Shown in pieces: positions 24,551 to 33,242 of a stretch of 34,357 bases of DNA (position 1 is the stretch's first letter; the number at the start of each line of letters is the position of its first letter). Position numbers and translations under genes: made by a program. The stretch covers positions 1 to 34,357 of the forward strand of contig CAZFAP010000033.1 in assembly GCA_964516325.1 (NCBI GenBank), written 5' to 3'. The notes below the pieces were generated by a model, which was not told the origin of the DNA, did no database searches, and was given only the letters and a program-made list of their open reading frames with translations. This DNA comes from CAZFAP01 sp964516325 (GTDB taxonomy: Bacteria > Auribacterota > JABMQX01).

Positions 24551-25741
24551 TTAGAAGATGCCGCCGAATCCGATGTAAAATCTGTTGCGATCGAAGGTGG
24601 AACCTTCAAAGTCGGATTCGACGTCGGTGCGGCGATACCCTGCCTCGAAGTACATGTCCTTACGAACGTGCTGTCTCACCGCGGCGCCCAGCAGCCAGAC
24701 ATCCTCGTCCACGTTGTCGCCCTCACCGGGGGTCTCCAGCTCGCCCATTTCATAGCTAGTGTTAATGTGGAGGGAAGTCCAGTGTGCCAGGAAAGCGTTG
24801 AGTCCGCCGTAAATGGTGTCAACCTCGCGCAGCGCGAAGAACGGCGAGAAGGTCTCGGCGAAGCTGTGCCGGTAGCCGATTCTTCCATTGCCCCTCTTGC
24901 CGAGCTGTGCGGCTAAGCTGGCATCCACGTACGGGGCGTCGGCGGACTCATCCAGCTCGGAGAAGTCTCGGTTCTCCCAGCCAGCCACGATGGACGCGAT
25001 GCATTTCTTCGTCAGTTCCTGGTCCAAGCCGACATATCCGATCCAGTCCTCCGAGTCTTTGCCGACGTCGGAATCGTAGTCCATGTCGGCGAAGGAGCCG
25101 CCAACGTTGATCTTGGACTGGGGCGTGGCAAGGTACTGGAGTCTGACGGCGCCGGTGTGGCCCATTCTGTCAAAGAGGTCGCTCGCAAGGTCCTCATCGT
25201 AATCAACGGCCAGGTTCGCGTAGCTCAAGTTCCACCACAGCCCCTTGCCGGTCTCGATGTTCAATGCGACGCTTGCCCTGTTGTACAGGTAGTCCCCCAT
25301 TGTTCGATGGGAGACCTCTCTTGGCATCCCCAAGATTTCTTCCGGGGTCGCCGGCTCTTGCGTGAACCGGAAGAGGTCCCGGACGGCGACTTCGATACTC
25401 GGAGTGAACTGATGACGAATGTCGAAGAGGGCGTCATGCGCCATGTCGGTATCATCCACCCTGTCCTCGTACCAGATGAAGCTGTACTGATAGCCTAAGC
25501 CGAAGTAGCTCTCCGGGGAGAGCCAGTGGATGTCAATCTTCGGTTCGGCATACAGTTTCCAGCTTTCGTCGCCCGCAAAAACGTTATCGTCGTACTCCCA
25601 TTTCACCATGAACGATGGCACAAACGTTTTGCCTTTTACCGCTTCGGGAAGAAGCTCGTCATACGCCCCGCCGAGGACTCGACCGGAACTCAGGAAGAGG
25701 ACTCCCACAGCGAGGAGAACTACAACCGATGTCTTTTTCAT
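24551..25741 (-). CDS. Outer-membrane beta-barrel protein of the polysaccharide locus
   Basis: A 396-residue protein with signal peptide KKTSVVVLLAVGVLFLSSG. Alternating aromatic strands follow (FMVKWEYDDNVFAGDESWKL, FGLGYQYSFIWYEDR, LWWNLSYANLAVDYDED, VRLQYLATPQSKINVGGSF). It ends in a C-terminal Phe strand (RFYIGFGGIF), the BAM-recognised signature. Proteins of this kind (outer membrane beta-barrel, exosortase-associated type) accompany EPS/exosortase clusters and may help polymer secretion or anchoring. GGAGGGG precedes the ATG. It follows the small secreted gene by 52 bases. Confidence 0.85.
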   Translation of the reverse strand: MKKTSVVVLLAVGVLFLSSGRVLGGAYDELLPEAVKGKTFVPSFMVKWEYDDNVFAGDESWKLYAEPKIDIHWLSPESYFGLGYQYSFIWYEDRVDDTDMAHDALFDIRHQFTPSIEVAVRDLFRFTQEPATPEEILGMPREVSHRTMGDYLYNRASVALNIETGKGLWWNLSYANLAVDYDEDLASDLFDRMGHTGAVRLQYLATPQSKINVGGSFADMDYDSDVGKDSEDWIGYVGLDQELTKKCIASIVAGWENRDFSELDESADAPYVDASLAAQLGKRGNGRIGYRHSFAETFSPFFALREVDTIYGGLNAFLAHWTSLHINTSYEMGELETPGEGDNVDEDVWLLGAAVRQHVRKDMYFEAGYRRTDVESDFEGSTFDRNRFYIGFGGIF

Positions 25742-25793
25742 AACCCCCCTCCAAGTTGGAAGTGTTTCTTGATCAGGTGTTGGGGTCAAATTA

Positions 25794-26285
25794 CTATTCT
25801 GCCTCGACGGGACTTAGGAACGTCTCGTAGAGAACCGTTATAGGGGAATAAAGCACCCATTCCGTGATGGCGGACGTGATCTGGATGTTGGAAATCACGT
25901 CCTTCACCGTTGCGAGCGAGATCTGGCGCTCGTCCAGGACCGCCACATAGGACTCCGCATCTGTGGGCTTCTCCACCTCGCCGGCAAGCCCTAAGGCCTC
26001 CACGGCGACTGTGGCGAGGTCCGCGTTGGTCACCTGGGCATCGGCAATCCAGCCCCTCAAGGGACAAATGCCGTGGCCCTGAAGGTACGTCGCGTAATCC
26101 CCCGGCGTCGCCTCGGCCGGCAATTCGCTCTGGAGGCCGAGAGCCCTTACGATCGCCTGCGCCAGTTGTAGGTGGGTCATCTCCATCCCTGCTTCCGCCT
26201 TGGCTTCTTCGGCGGCGAAGAGGCCTGAAGACAGCCCGAGCAAGCTGACGACTGCTACCGAACATATTGCGAGTCTCAGGCTCAT
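25794..26285 (-). CDS. Small secreted protein, possibly SLH-like
   Basis: A 163-residue protein with a signal peptide (SLRLAICSVAVVSLLGLSSG...). The rest has two weak copies of a helical pattern (MTHLQLAQAIVRALGL ... YLQGHGICPLRGW; VTNADLATVAVEALGL). This is loosely reminiscent of S-layer-homology modules; I do not recognise the family. GGAGGG lies just before the ATG. It is the first gene behind a candidate promoter and leads the barrel gene. Because it is small, secreted and inside the exosortase locus, a structural or cargo role is possible but unproven; it has no PEP-CTERM tail. Confidence 0.75.
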   Translation of the reverse strand: MSLRLAICSVAVVSLLGLSSGLFAAEEAKAEAGMEMTHLQLAQAIVRALGLQSELPAEATPGDYATYLQGHGICPLRGWIADAQVTNADLATVAVEALGLAGEVEKPTDAESYVAVLDERQISLATVKDVISNIQITSAITEWVLYSPITVLYETFLSPVEAE

Positions 26286-26347
26286 ATCTTCCCTCCTTCC
26301 GTTCTGTTTATTTGTAACTTCTGCAAAAGTCCATTATTCCACGGGGA

Positions 26348-26376
26348 AAACTACACAACCCTCCCAACCCTGTCAA
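26348..26376 (-). promoter_or_regulatory. Candidate promoter for the secreted protein-barrel unit
   Basis: On the minus strand, consensus TTGACA (26371-26376), a 17-base spacer and TAGTTT (26348-26353). An A-rich tract just upstream (GAAAAAGTGGAAAAAAAACC) resembles an UP element. Leader to the ATG at 26285 is about 55-60 bases. The -10 is weak. Confidence 0.5.
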
Positions 26377-26477
26377 GGTTTTTTTTCCACTTTTTCTGCG
26401 AGCGTGCGTGCCTCGTGCTCCCGACGCTTCTCGCCAATATCTTGGTCCTCGCCCCCGCCCGTGTCTCCTGCACTCCA

Positions 26478-27311
26478 TCAGTTCCCTTCGTGTATCAAGG
26501 GCAGAACTTCCGATACGAATTTCGCCAACTCCTCCGTGCCGTCCCGTACGGCGCCGTCCACGGGGGATATGAGCAAGGCATAGGCCCAGCGATAGTTCAG
26601 CCCCCGGAACATCCGGTCCCAAGAGGCGTACATCATTCGTCTCAAGTTACTGCCAGTCAATCGGTTATGTCCCATGAACCAGTACAAGAGAACCTGCTTC
26701 CTTTCCATCATCTTGCCTTCCGGCGTCAGCCGAACCTGCCGGGCAACCAGCCGCGTGGCCGCGGGGTTGCGTTTTCCGCTCGGCGACGGAGGGATCGGCC
26801 ATCTCTCCCTGGAGATGATTTGCCACCCCTGGGCTAAAAGGCAGGTCTCTGGGCGGTGGATGCTTCGCTTGTCCGCTCCGCTGGTGACGATTGTGGCCAT
26901 CACCTCGCGGGGAGGCGTTTCCCCTCCTCCGCCCTTCTGGTACCACTTTTTGAGAAACTCCGTCCCTCGCCCCAATACCTTCTGCGTGAGAAAGTCCACG
27001 GGCACGTCCTTCGTTCTCGTGAGGGGGACATGGTGGACGGGGCAATTGGCGCCGTCAACTTCGTTTGGGAGATACATCAAGTGCGCCTTGGGGTTGGGCC
27101 GGGGCTTTCGCTGCCAGACCTCCTCCTTCAACTCTTTCAGGCATTCGGGACACACCAGCACCTCGACGGCCTCCCAGTCTCCAACACGTTCGGGAAGACG
27201 CTCCACAGGACGCTCCTCGAACACCGTTTGCACGCCCACGAAAAGAAACCGGGGGGCGAGCGAGAGGCTCACAATCCCTGCGACAATCAGAAGTTTCTTA
27301 TTCGGAACCAT
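26478..27311 (-). CDS. epsI: EpsI-domain exosortase-associated protein
   Basis: A 277-residue protein with an N-terminal membrane helix (KKLLIVAGIVSLSLAPRFLF) and a periplasmic EpsI domain. The signature is IHRPETCLLAQGWQI (151-165), followed by YWFMGHNRLTGSNLRRMMYA. EpsI proteins accompany exosortases and are needed for exopolysaccharide production; the biochemical role is unclear. Unusual is a Cys/His insert before the signature: Cys54-x2-Cys57 (CPEC) and Cys90-x2-His93 (CPVH), a zinc-ribbon-like arrangement. It overlaps the end of the exosortase gene by 25 bases, implying co-translation. Confidence 0.88.
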   Translation of the reverse strand: MVPNKKLLIVAGIVSLSLAPRFLFVGVQTVFEERPVERLPERVGDWEAVEVLVCPECLKELKEEVWQRKPRPNPKAHLMYLPNEVDGANCPVHHVPLTRTKDVPVDFLTQKVLGRGTEFLKKWYQKGGGGETPPREVMATIVTSGADKRSIHRPETCLLAQGWQIISRERWPIPPSPSGKRNPAATRLVARQVRLTPEGKMMERKQVLLYWFMGHNRLTGSNLRRMMYASWDRMFRGLNYRWAYALLISPVDGAVRDGTEELAKFVSEVLPLIHEGN

Positions 27312-28351
27312 TCGGCTTGAAAGACCTTCCTATCGAGTAATATGAGGATCAAAATCGCCAGAATGTACAGGAAGACGGCGGCATTGTCGTGGAAGACCAT
27401 CACCGCAAAATCTTTTCCGAGGAGCTGAGCAAAAATCCCCACACAAGCCAGGCGAACGATGTTTGTGAGGAGCGCTATGGGAATCGCGCAAGACCCGAGC
27501 AGGACTTTTTTCACGAAGTTCGGCTGGCTCATATAGGCGAACGTCGCCCCCAGGGCGGCGAGAGCTATCAGGGACTTCAAGCCGCTGCATGGGGCATCAA
27601 CCGTGAACTCCATGGAGCCGATGGCGAACCAGTTCCCTTTCTGCACGACCTGCAACCCCGCCACCCGCATCAGAAAAACGGCGGCGTTCGTGGCCATGAC
27701 TCGCAGAGGAACCCCAACAATCTCGTCTATGAACTGGATCGGTATCATCAGGAAAAGCATGGCGTACGGAAACGCCAGCCGCCTGGCGGTCGCCCATCCG
27801 TAGACATACCATGCGGTCCCGAAGAGGACCGTTACGTAGGCGGCAATGCACGCCCGGTCCAGGTCGCCGCGGAGCGCGAGGAAATGGACCGCAAGGCTCA
27901 GCAGGATTACCGCTAATCCCATTCCCCCGCCCCTTTTCCGAGCCTCTTCGCGTGTGGCGCCGGACAGGAGAGTCCCGCTCCACAGGAGTGCAAATGTCAT
28001 CGCTGCAAAAAGAACGACGTAGGAGACTGGCGAGAGAATTTTGCTTCCGGGGAGGAGGCGCGAATGTTCTTTGCCGATATAGACCAGGGCAGCCAGGCAG
28101 ACGGCCACTACTATCCCGGTCTGGGCCGTCCGGCGGGGGATTTTCGGCAGCGCTCCATGCTTCTTTAAGGCGTGCCATAACGCGATGGAAGCGAGAATGG
28201 GGACCGCGGGCCCCGGCGAATACTCTTCTATGACAAACCACTGATTCAGCATCCACAGAAACGGCGCATAGAAGTTGAGCACGATGGCGGCGCACACCCC
28301 GCCGACCAGCCACATCGGGTTGTCCAGCCGAAGGCGATCAATGATTCTCAT
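27287..28351 (-). CDS. Exosortase/archaeosortase family membrane protease-transpeptidase
   Basis: A 354-residue multipass protein. The catalytic residues are visible: Cys254 in VDAPCSGLKSL, Arg300 in LLTNIVRLACVG and His321 in AVMVFHDNAAVF, the Cys-Arg-His set of exosortases. Eight or so hydrophobic helices flank them. Exosortases process PEP-CTERM-like tails of secreted proteins; here no cargo with such a tail is found in the window. The ATG at 28351 is placed before the first helix; two in-frame ATG/upstream codons exist and no good ribosome site decides. It is the first gene of the minus-strand locus. Confidence 0.92.
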   Translation of the reverse strand: MRIIDRLRLDNPMWLVGGVCAAIVLNFYAPFLWMLNQWFVIEEYSPGPAVPILASIALWHALKKHGALPKIPRRTAQTGIVVAVCLAALVYIGKEHSRLLPGSKILSPVSYVVLFAAMTFALLWSGTLLSGATREEARKRGGGMGLAVILLSLAVHFLALRGDLDRACIAAYVTVLFGTAWYVYGWATARRLAFPYAMLFLMIPIQFIDEIVGVPLRVMATNAAVFLMRVAGLQVVQKGNWFAIGSMEFTVDAPCSGLKSLIALAALGATFAYMSQPNFVKKVLLGSCAIPIALLTNIVRLACVGIFAQLLGKDFAVMVFHDNAAVFLYILAILILILLDRKVFQAEWFRIRNF

Positions 28352-28738
28352 CTGTCCGGCGTGGGAAGAGCTTTCCATTCTCCGTGCACCTGGAACGAGC
28401 GCCGCTGTTTGCGCCAGCGCTGTAAAGTGATCGCTGCTTGCGCCCGGCGAACTGCTCATTCAGTGCTGGCGAGCGAGCAGACGAGCGCCAGTGATTTTCA
28501 AGGTATCACTACCTCTGGACTGATTTCAAGCGCGCTCGCACGGGCGCTGAGAGTTTTGACGTTGTTTTTTCGGAGGTCGGAGCCTATTCTTCTGCCAATC
28601 GTACGACATGACGTCTCAAGGGAGCAATCGCGGGGCGGCCACAGCGGCGAATCGGTTGCATCATCAGCCGCGGAGGAGCGCCGCGCGCTTTTCCGGCCGC
28701 GAAGGTTCCGTCTGGGCCCCATCCGAGTCGCTTTAGAT
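28352..28738. other. Divergent gap between exosortase and GT-C genes
   Basis: No gene is recognised; the plus-strand open frame through it has no similarity. Two small inverted repeats are seen: CTGGCG/CGCCAG (28466-28491) and AGTGAT/ATCACT (28490-28510). They could be regulatory, but no promoter of good quality is found on either strand. Confidence 0.4.
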
Positions 28739-31345
28739 ATGAGCATGCAAAACGCGGAGAAACCCCACCTCCATCGCGCAGGTTGGGCGTTGGCATTGCT
28801 TGAGCCAATCGGGTTCGGCGTTGTCATCGGATTATATCTCTGGGTCGCGCAGGCGCCTTTTGGCTTCTTGCGTCCAGATGACCAACGCTGGCTTCTTTTA
28901 TGGCGGCTTCCTCCTGTGTCGCAGCTATTGATTTCTCTGGGGCTTTCCATCGCGGGAATGTTCGTTTTTCTTGCTGCTCTTGTTGCCGTGCGTTTCAAAA
29001 GCCTCGGGTCGCCAAACGGTGAGGCGAAACGGGTGTTCCGCCGCATCTTCTCCCCGGTGTACTTTCTTCTCATCAGTGTAGTTCAATTGATCCCTGGATC
29101 GCTCGGCATCCTGCCCGTCCTTCCGCTTCTAAGTAAGCTGATTCTTCCGGTGGCGGTTTTCTCATCCGTCCTTTTCCTTTTCGTCATGGAGACAGGTCTC
29201 GTGTCGCCGACCTTCTTTCGCAGGCTCGACCTCTCCTTCTCCTCCCACAGGCTGCGATGGACTCTCGTTGTTTTTCTGGTGAGCATCCTCGGGTACGGCG
29301 TGTTCATGAAGCGGTTCAACACGGCATTCACCTACACGGGCGGCGACGAGGCGCACTATCTGATTCAGGCGCAGAGCCTCGCTGAAGATTTCGACCGCGA
29401 CCTCATGAACCAGTTGCCGGCGTACACCCACACGACGGAATACTACCGCGACCAGCATCTCTCCCCGAACTCGCGCCCCGGCAGGGCTTACTCCTATCAC
29501 TCGGTGGGGTTGCCCGTCCTCCTCGCGCCGGGCTGGGCGGTGGGAACAATCAAGGGCGCCCTGGGTGTGCTTCTCATGCTCTCATCTATCTTTGCCACGA
29601 CTTTCTTCTGGATTGCATTTCGACTGCGGCCCCGCTCGCAGCTCGCGATAGGCTGCTGGGCTATCTTCTGTTTCACGACTCCCATCATCTTCTACGCCTG
29701 CCGAGCATATCCGGAGCTTCCTTCCGCCCTGATTATTCTTCTCGCAGTCTGGAAAATGTCGAAGCCCGGGGCTTTGACTCGCTGGCAATGGCTCGCCCTC
29801 GGATGCCTCATAGCCTTCCTGCCATGGCTGCACATTCCCCGCCTGGCGATTCCTACGCTGCTTCTTTCAGTTTGGGGAATTGTGTGGCTGCTCTTCCGCG
29901 GCAAAAGGAAAAACCTGGCGTTTTTTGTGCCGCTGCTTTTCTTCAGCGTCATTCTGCTGGTTGTCCTCAATCAATACTGGTACGGCTTCACGTGGGATCA
30001 ATCTCCCGGCGGGACGGGCTTCGAGAGACTCGACCCGCAAGCCTGGACCGGCGGGTACTCCGGGCGCAGGGGCCAGTTTGTGTCGTGCCTTCCCGGTTTG
30101 TTCGGTTCAATCGTGGACAGGTACAAAGGGCTTCTGGTCTGCTCGCCTGTCTATTTTATCCCGCTGGGGTGCGCTCTCTTCGGCTTGCTCTCGAGGAAAT
30201 TGAGGCTCTGGCGAGAACTCTGGTTCTGGGTCTTCCTCTCGATCTACATCCCGGTCCTCGGGTCGAGCGGCTGGTACGGCGGCGCATGTTTTCCGTCGCG
30301 GTTTCTGATTTCAATCCTTCCTCTGCTGGTGTTCCCGTTTGCGTCCGTTCTGGGGGAGCGTACCGAGAGGCCGATCAGGGCGATGCTTGCGGTGTTGGCT
30401 GCCTTCTCGGTCTGGATAACCGTCCGCATGTTCATAAACCCGGCACACTTTTACCGTGGGGCGGAAAACGCCCGCTGGCTCTCTCCGGCAACTCAGCTCA
30501 TTGCACTGTTCTATCCCTATGCCGGGGCTTTCCGCGATACCTACCGAATTGAGGACCCGTTCGGGGTTCTTTTGTTCGTGATATGGGCGGGCGGCGCACT
30601 TGCTTTCCTTCAATGGGCGAGGAAAAAGGAGATACCATGGCGCCGCTGTTTCCACCTCGCCATAGCGATTATTCTCGCCCTGCCCCTGTTCCCGACGGCG
30701 GTTCGCAGGATTTTCGACTTGCAGCCGTACAAGCTCCTGTTTGAAGGCGAGCAAGACCATTACGCGACGCTGATGGGCATCAACCGCCCCTATTCGACGA
30801 CATTGCGGACTGCGTCATGGGGGGAAGTCTCACCTGAAACCGTGCAGAAAGAGCTGACGCTCGAGCTGCTCGCCGCCGGAGAGCAGAGCAAAACCGGCGA
30901 GGTCCAGAAGGATGAGACGCTCGGCCAGGAAGTCCTCACCTACGACCCGGCAAAGCATCCTCCCGGCTACCTCTCTTACACCCGCCGCCTCAAAATCGCT
31001 CCCGGACACTACATCGCCCGTTTCTGGTTTGCCGCCGAGGGCTGGAATCCCGAGAATTCCGTCGTCCTCGAGGTTCAGGACATGAAGTCCCTTCGCGCCG
31101 TCGCCACCCGGCGCCTGCTCGAATCCGACCTGCTCAAATCCGGCCAATTTGCTCCGGTGTCGCTCCCCTTTTGCGTCAGCCGTTGGTCGTACCTCCGGCT
31201 CATGGTCCATGTTGACTCCAAGACGGCACTCCGTGTCTCGAAATTGTCGGTTGAGCCGGGGTGCCTCCGTGAACTTCTCAGAGCACTGGGGGGGGGTGAG
31301 AAGCGGTTGGGCTCGGGGGGCCGCGGGGCCGGGTGTTCTCGATGA
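28739..31345 (+). CDS. Large GT-C-fold glycosyltransferase-like membrane protein
   Basis: An 868-residue protein with more than ten predicted membrane helices. A first loop holds FTYTGGDEAHYLIQAQSLA (acidic Asp-Glu near residue 203), the metal/lipid-donor motif seen in PMT/ArnT-like GT-C enzymes. Then YSYHSVGLPVLLAPGWAVG and a conserved YGGACFPSRFLISILPLLVF. The last about 150 residues are a soluble beta-rich region (LKIAPGHYIARFWFAAEG...). Probably transfers a sugar from a polyprenyl phosphate carrier outside the cytoplasm. It is divergent from the exosortase and may serve the same glycan. No ribosome site supports the start; ATG 28745 is an alternative. Confidence 0.75.
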   Translation: MSMQNAEKPHLHRAGWALALLEPIGFGVVIGLYLWVAQAPFGFLRPDDQRWLLLWRLPPVSQLLISLGLSIAGMFVFLAALVAVRFKSLGSPNGEAKRVFRRIFSPVYFLLISVVQLIPGSLGILPVLPLLSKLILPVAVFSSVLFLFVMETGLVSPTFFRRLDLSFSSHRLRWTLVVFLVSILGYGVFMKRFNTAFTYTGGDEAHYLIQAQSLAEDFDRDLMNQLPAYTHTTEYYRDQHLSPNSRPGRAYSYHSVGLPVLLAPGWAVGTIKGALGVLLMLSSIFATTFFWIAFRLRPRSQLAIGCWAIFCFTTPIIFYACRAYPELPSALIILLAVWKMSKPGALTRWQWLALGCLIAFLPWLHIPRLAIPTLLLSVWGIVWLLFRGKRKNLAFFVPLLFFSVILLVVLNQYWYGFTWDQSPGGTGFERLDPQAWTGGYSGRRGQFVSCLPGLFGSIVDRYKGLLVCSPVYFIPLGCALFGLLSRKLRLWRELWFWVFLSIYIPVLGSSGWYGGACFPSRFLISILPLLVFPFASVLGERTERPIRAMLAVLAAFSVWITVRMFINPAHFYRGAENARWLSPATQLIALFYPYAGAFRDTYRIEDPFGVLLFVIWAGGALAFLQWARKKEIPWRRCFHLAIAIILALPLFPTAVRRIFDLQPYKLLFEGEQDHYATLMGINRPYSTTLRTASWGEVSPETVQKELTLELLAAGEQSKTGEVQKDETLGQEVLTYDPAKHPPGYLSYTRRLKIAPGHYIARFWFAAEGWNPENSVVLEVQDMKSLRAVATRRLLESDLLKSGQFAPVSLPFCVSRWSYLRLMVHVDSKTALRVSKLSVEPGCLRELLRALGGGEKRLGSGGRGAGCSR

Positions 31346-31369
31346 TCGAGCGGGGCGTAGCAACAAATC

Positions 31370-31753
31370 TCAGAGATTGGCCAGGCTGGACAACGCTTGC
31401 AGGGCCTGCTCCGCCAGAGCTATATCCAGGGGCGTCGTCAGCTCAAGCCCTTGAAAGGAGTTGAAGTAGTCGGCCTTGTTCCGATCTGTTCGCAATCGGT
31501 CGAGGTTGAGACCCAACTGACCGCGTTTGGTGTCGGGGCTATTTCTGAACTGGTCGATCACATATGTGTGGGGGTTAACGTCACGGGGGATCACGTGGCC
31601 CTCGCTCACGAGACGGTTTCTTGCGAGGCAGTAAACGGAGTAATATGCCCGGCTAACGGCCGAACGCAGTCGAGCTTCTCGGGCCGCTGCAAATGGGGCT
31701 TGTCGAGCGAGTTGTCTTGCCAAACTGAGGTACTCTGACCAATTGAAAGTCAT
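31370..31753 (-). CDS. HEPN-like domain protein
   Basis: A 127-residue all-helical protein. The core SAVSRAYYSVYCLARNRL (31-48) matches the 'SRAYYAxF' helix of HEPN proteins, and LRTDRNKADY (87-96) matches the closing 'RxxADY' helix. The catalytic R-x4-6-H of RNase-type HEPN toxins is not present in that place, so it may be a non-catalytic or variant member. HEPN proteins are common in toxin-antitoxin and defence modules. GGAG precedes the ATG, which overlaps the previous gene's stop (ATGA). It is the last gene of a three-gene operon. Confidence 0.8.
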   Translation of the reverse strand: MTFNWSEYLSLARQLARQAPFAAAREARLRSAVSRAYYSVYCLARNRLVSEGHVIPRDVNPHTYVIDQFRNSPDTKRGQLGLNLDRLRTDRNKADYFNSFQGLELTTPLDIALAEQALQALSSLANL

Positions 31754-32409
31754 CGGTACTCCACGTGGATGCAGAGCTTGCCGCCGCTTGTCCGGGAGGC
31801 CTTCAACCACCAGCCTTTGTCGAGCCGATCAAGCCCATCAAGGGCCTCCTCTGGCCGGACATCGGTTTGGATGAAAAGGACTAATTGCCGGTCGTCGGCA
31901 CCTTCTGGATCGGTCACGACTTCAAGAATCAGCTGGCGGTATGAGTGGAAATAGGTTTGGATCTTGCCATGCGCTTCGTGCAAGAGTGCGACCAGAAAGG
32001 GATGCTGCGACAGAAAGTCTACCACTTCGTCTCGTCTTCTGAGGGCGTAAAGGCACTCAAGGGAGTCGATCTGTTGCTCCGTGACAATCGTGGTGGCTTC
32101 GCCGACCTGCCGCCATGTCCGAAATGCCTCTTGTGGTTCTGTAAGTGCCGTCAAGAGGACCAGCGCGACGCTGAAGCCGCCCTCAAAAACCTCCTCAACC
32201 AGCTCTCCGAAAATCCCGGTCTCGATCCCCGCGAGGTGCTCTTGAAGCCAACGGCCTCCTGAGGGGCTCATAAGTGAGGGGTTACCTTGCATCCAATACG
32301 CTGGGGCCCTGTCGTACACCGCAGAAGAGCCCCACTGCGCTGAAAGAGTCAGTGGCGCGACACGAAACGGGAGCCTTTGAGCTTCTTGGTTTCTCTCAAC
32401 GTGGAGCAT
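31750..32409 (-). CDS. Uncharacterised protein with conserved C-terminal block, partner of the HEPN protein
   Basis: A 219-residue protein. The C-terminal half (about 130-219) has a strongly patterned block: FLSQHPFLVALLHEAHGKI, LILEVVTDPEGADDRQLVLF, RPEEALDGLDRLDKGWWL and KLCIHVEYR. I recall this pattern as a short family of about 120-130 residues often next to HEPN genes, with no assigned function. The first about 105 residues are not recognised and may be a fused domain or an over-long start. The ATG directly abuts the TAA of the upstream gene, and the stop overlaps the HEPN start by 4 bases, so all three are translationally coupled. Confidence 0.75.
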   Translation of the reverse strand: MLHVERNQEAQRLPFRVAPLTLSAQWGSSAVYDRAPAYWMQGNPSLMSPSGGRWLQEHLAGIETGIFGELVEEVFEGGFSVALVLLTALTEPQEAFRTWRQVGEATTIVTEQQIDSLECLYALRRRDEVVDFLSQHPFLVALLHEAHGKIQTYFHSYRQLILEVVTDPEGADDRQLVLFIQTDVRPEEALDGLDRLDKGWWLKASRTSGGKLCIHVEYR

Positions 32410-33153
32410 TTAGTCCGTGACCTCTTGAAACATTTCCCTGAGGGGATCTGTGATGCAGGCTTCGAAGACGTCTTCGAGTCGGCTGTGTGCAACTTCGAGC
32501 CACTGGGTAACCCCCTCCAGCGCTACTTGCCCGGGTTGGGCAAGAAAGTAGTCCAGATCAAGCATGATTGTCGCGGTATCGGGTGCCTGGGCACCGGCGG
32601 TAGTTGCCTGAAGCCTTAGCCTGTCCCGTGAGCTGTCGTACGGAACCTCGATTCCCACGATAAACGAGGCAAAGTCCTGGGGGAGGTCATGGCCGACAAA
32701 AGGGCGAAAGTGGAAATAATCTTCGAGCCGGGCACGGGGGCCCGGAATTTCGATACGGTTGATGTATCGCAAGCCAATGCGTCGCAGACCGCTGGGAGCA
32801 GCGACCTCGCGGTAGGCGTCGAAGGCCTGATGGATGAGGGGCAAAAACTCTCGCCATGTGGGATACGGCTTAAGGTGGTTGACGACGAGGAGGTCCCGAT
32901 CGACCTGGACAAGTGCTTTCTCGTCTTCACGGAAAAACTGCATCCGACCGGTGGCTTGCAGTTGCCCTTCGGCGACCTCAGGGCCAGGGGCGAGGCTGAA
33001 TTGAAATTGCTTGGCCTGGCGCCTTTGGGGGAGGGCCTCCTTGATCTTGTCGTAAAGGAGGCCCGGGATCGTAAGGTCCCATGGATCGCCTGGCTCGAAG
33101 CGAAACTCGGATAAGGCTTCAATAATGGGTGAGTTGTTGTATTTTCTTCCCAT
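32410..33153 (-). CDS. TIGR04255 family protein
   Basis: A 247-residue cytoplasmic protein. It starts GRKYNNSPIIEALSEFRFEP, the usual start of the family, and carries LRRIGLRYINRIEIPG (123-138), its hallmark. The end (WLEVAHSRLEDVFEACITD) is also typical, so the protein is complete. The family is sporadically distributed and has no known activity. It is the first gene of the operon behind a candidate promoter. No Shine-Dalgarno is seen; the ATG was chosen because similarity starts there, although the frame is open for 92 codons more. Confidence 0.85.
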   Translation of the reverse strand: MGRKYNNSPIIEALSEFRFEPGDPWDLTIPGLLYDKIKEALPQRRQAKQFQFSLAPGPEVAEGQLQATGRMQFFREDEKALVQVDRDLLVVNHLKPYPTWREFLPLIHQAFDAYREVAAPSGLRRIGLRYINRIEIPGPRARLEDYFHFRPFVGHDLPQDFASFIVGIEVPYDSSRDRLRLQATTAGAQAPDTATIMLDLDYFLAQPGQVALEGVTQWLEVAHSRLEDVFEACITDPLREMFQEVTD

Positions 33154-33242
33154 CGGAGGGATCCCGTTCCTGCTTTGGCACATGCGTGTTTGATGGCGTG
33201 CAGAGCTTCCGATTCTCGAACGCTCCATTCTGTCTACCCGTA

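Noticed and set aside
28361..28738. 126-codon N-terminal extension of the GT-C protein
   Set aside because: The extension is Arg/Ser-rich without membrane helices and overlaps the exosortase leader; the protein pattern begins near 28739.
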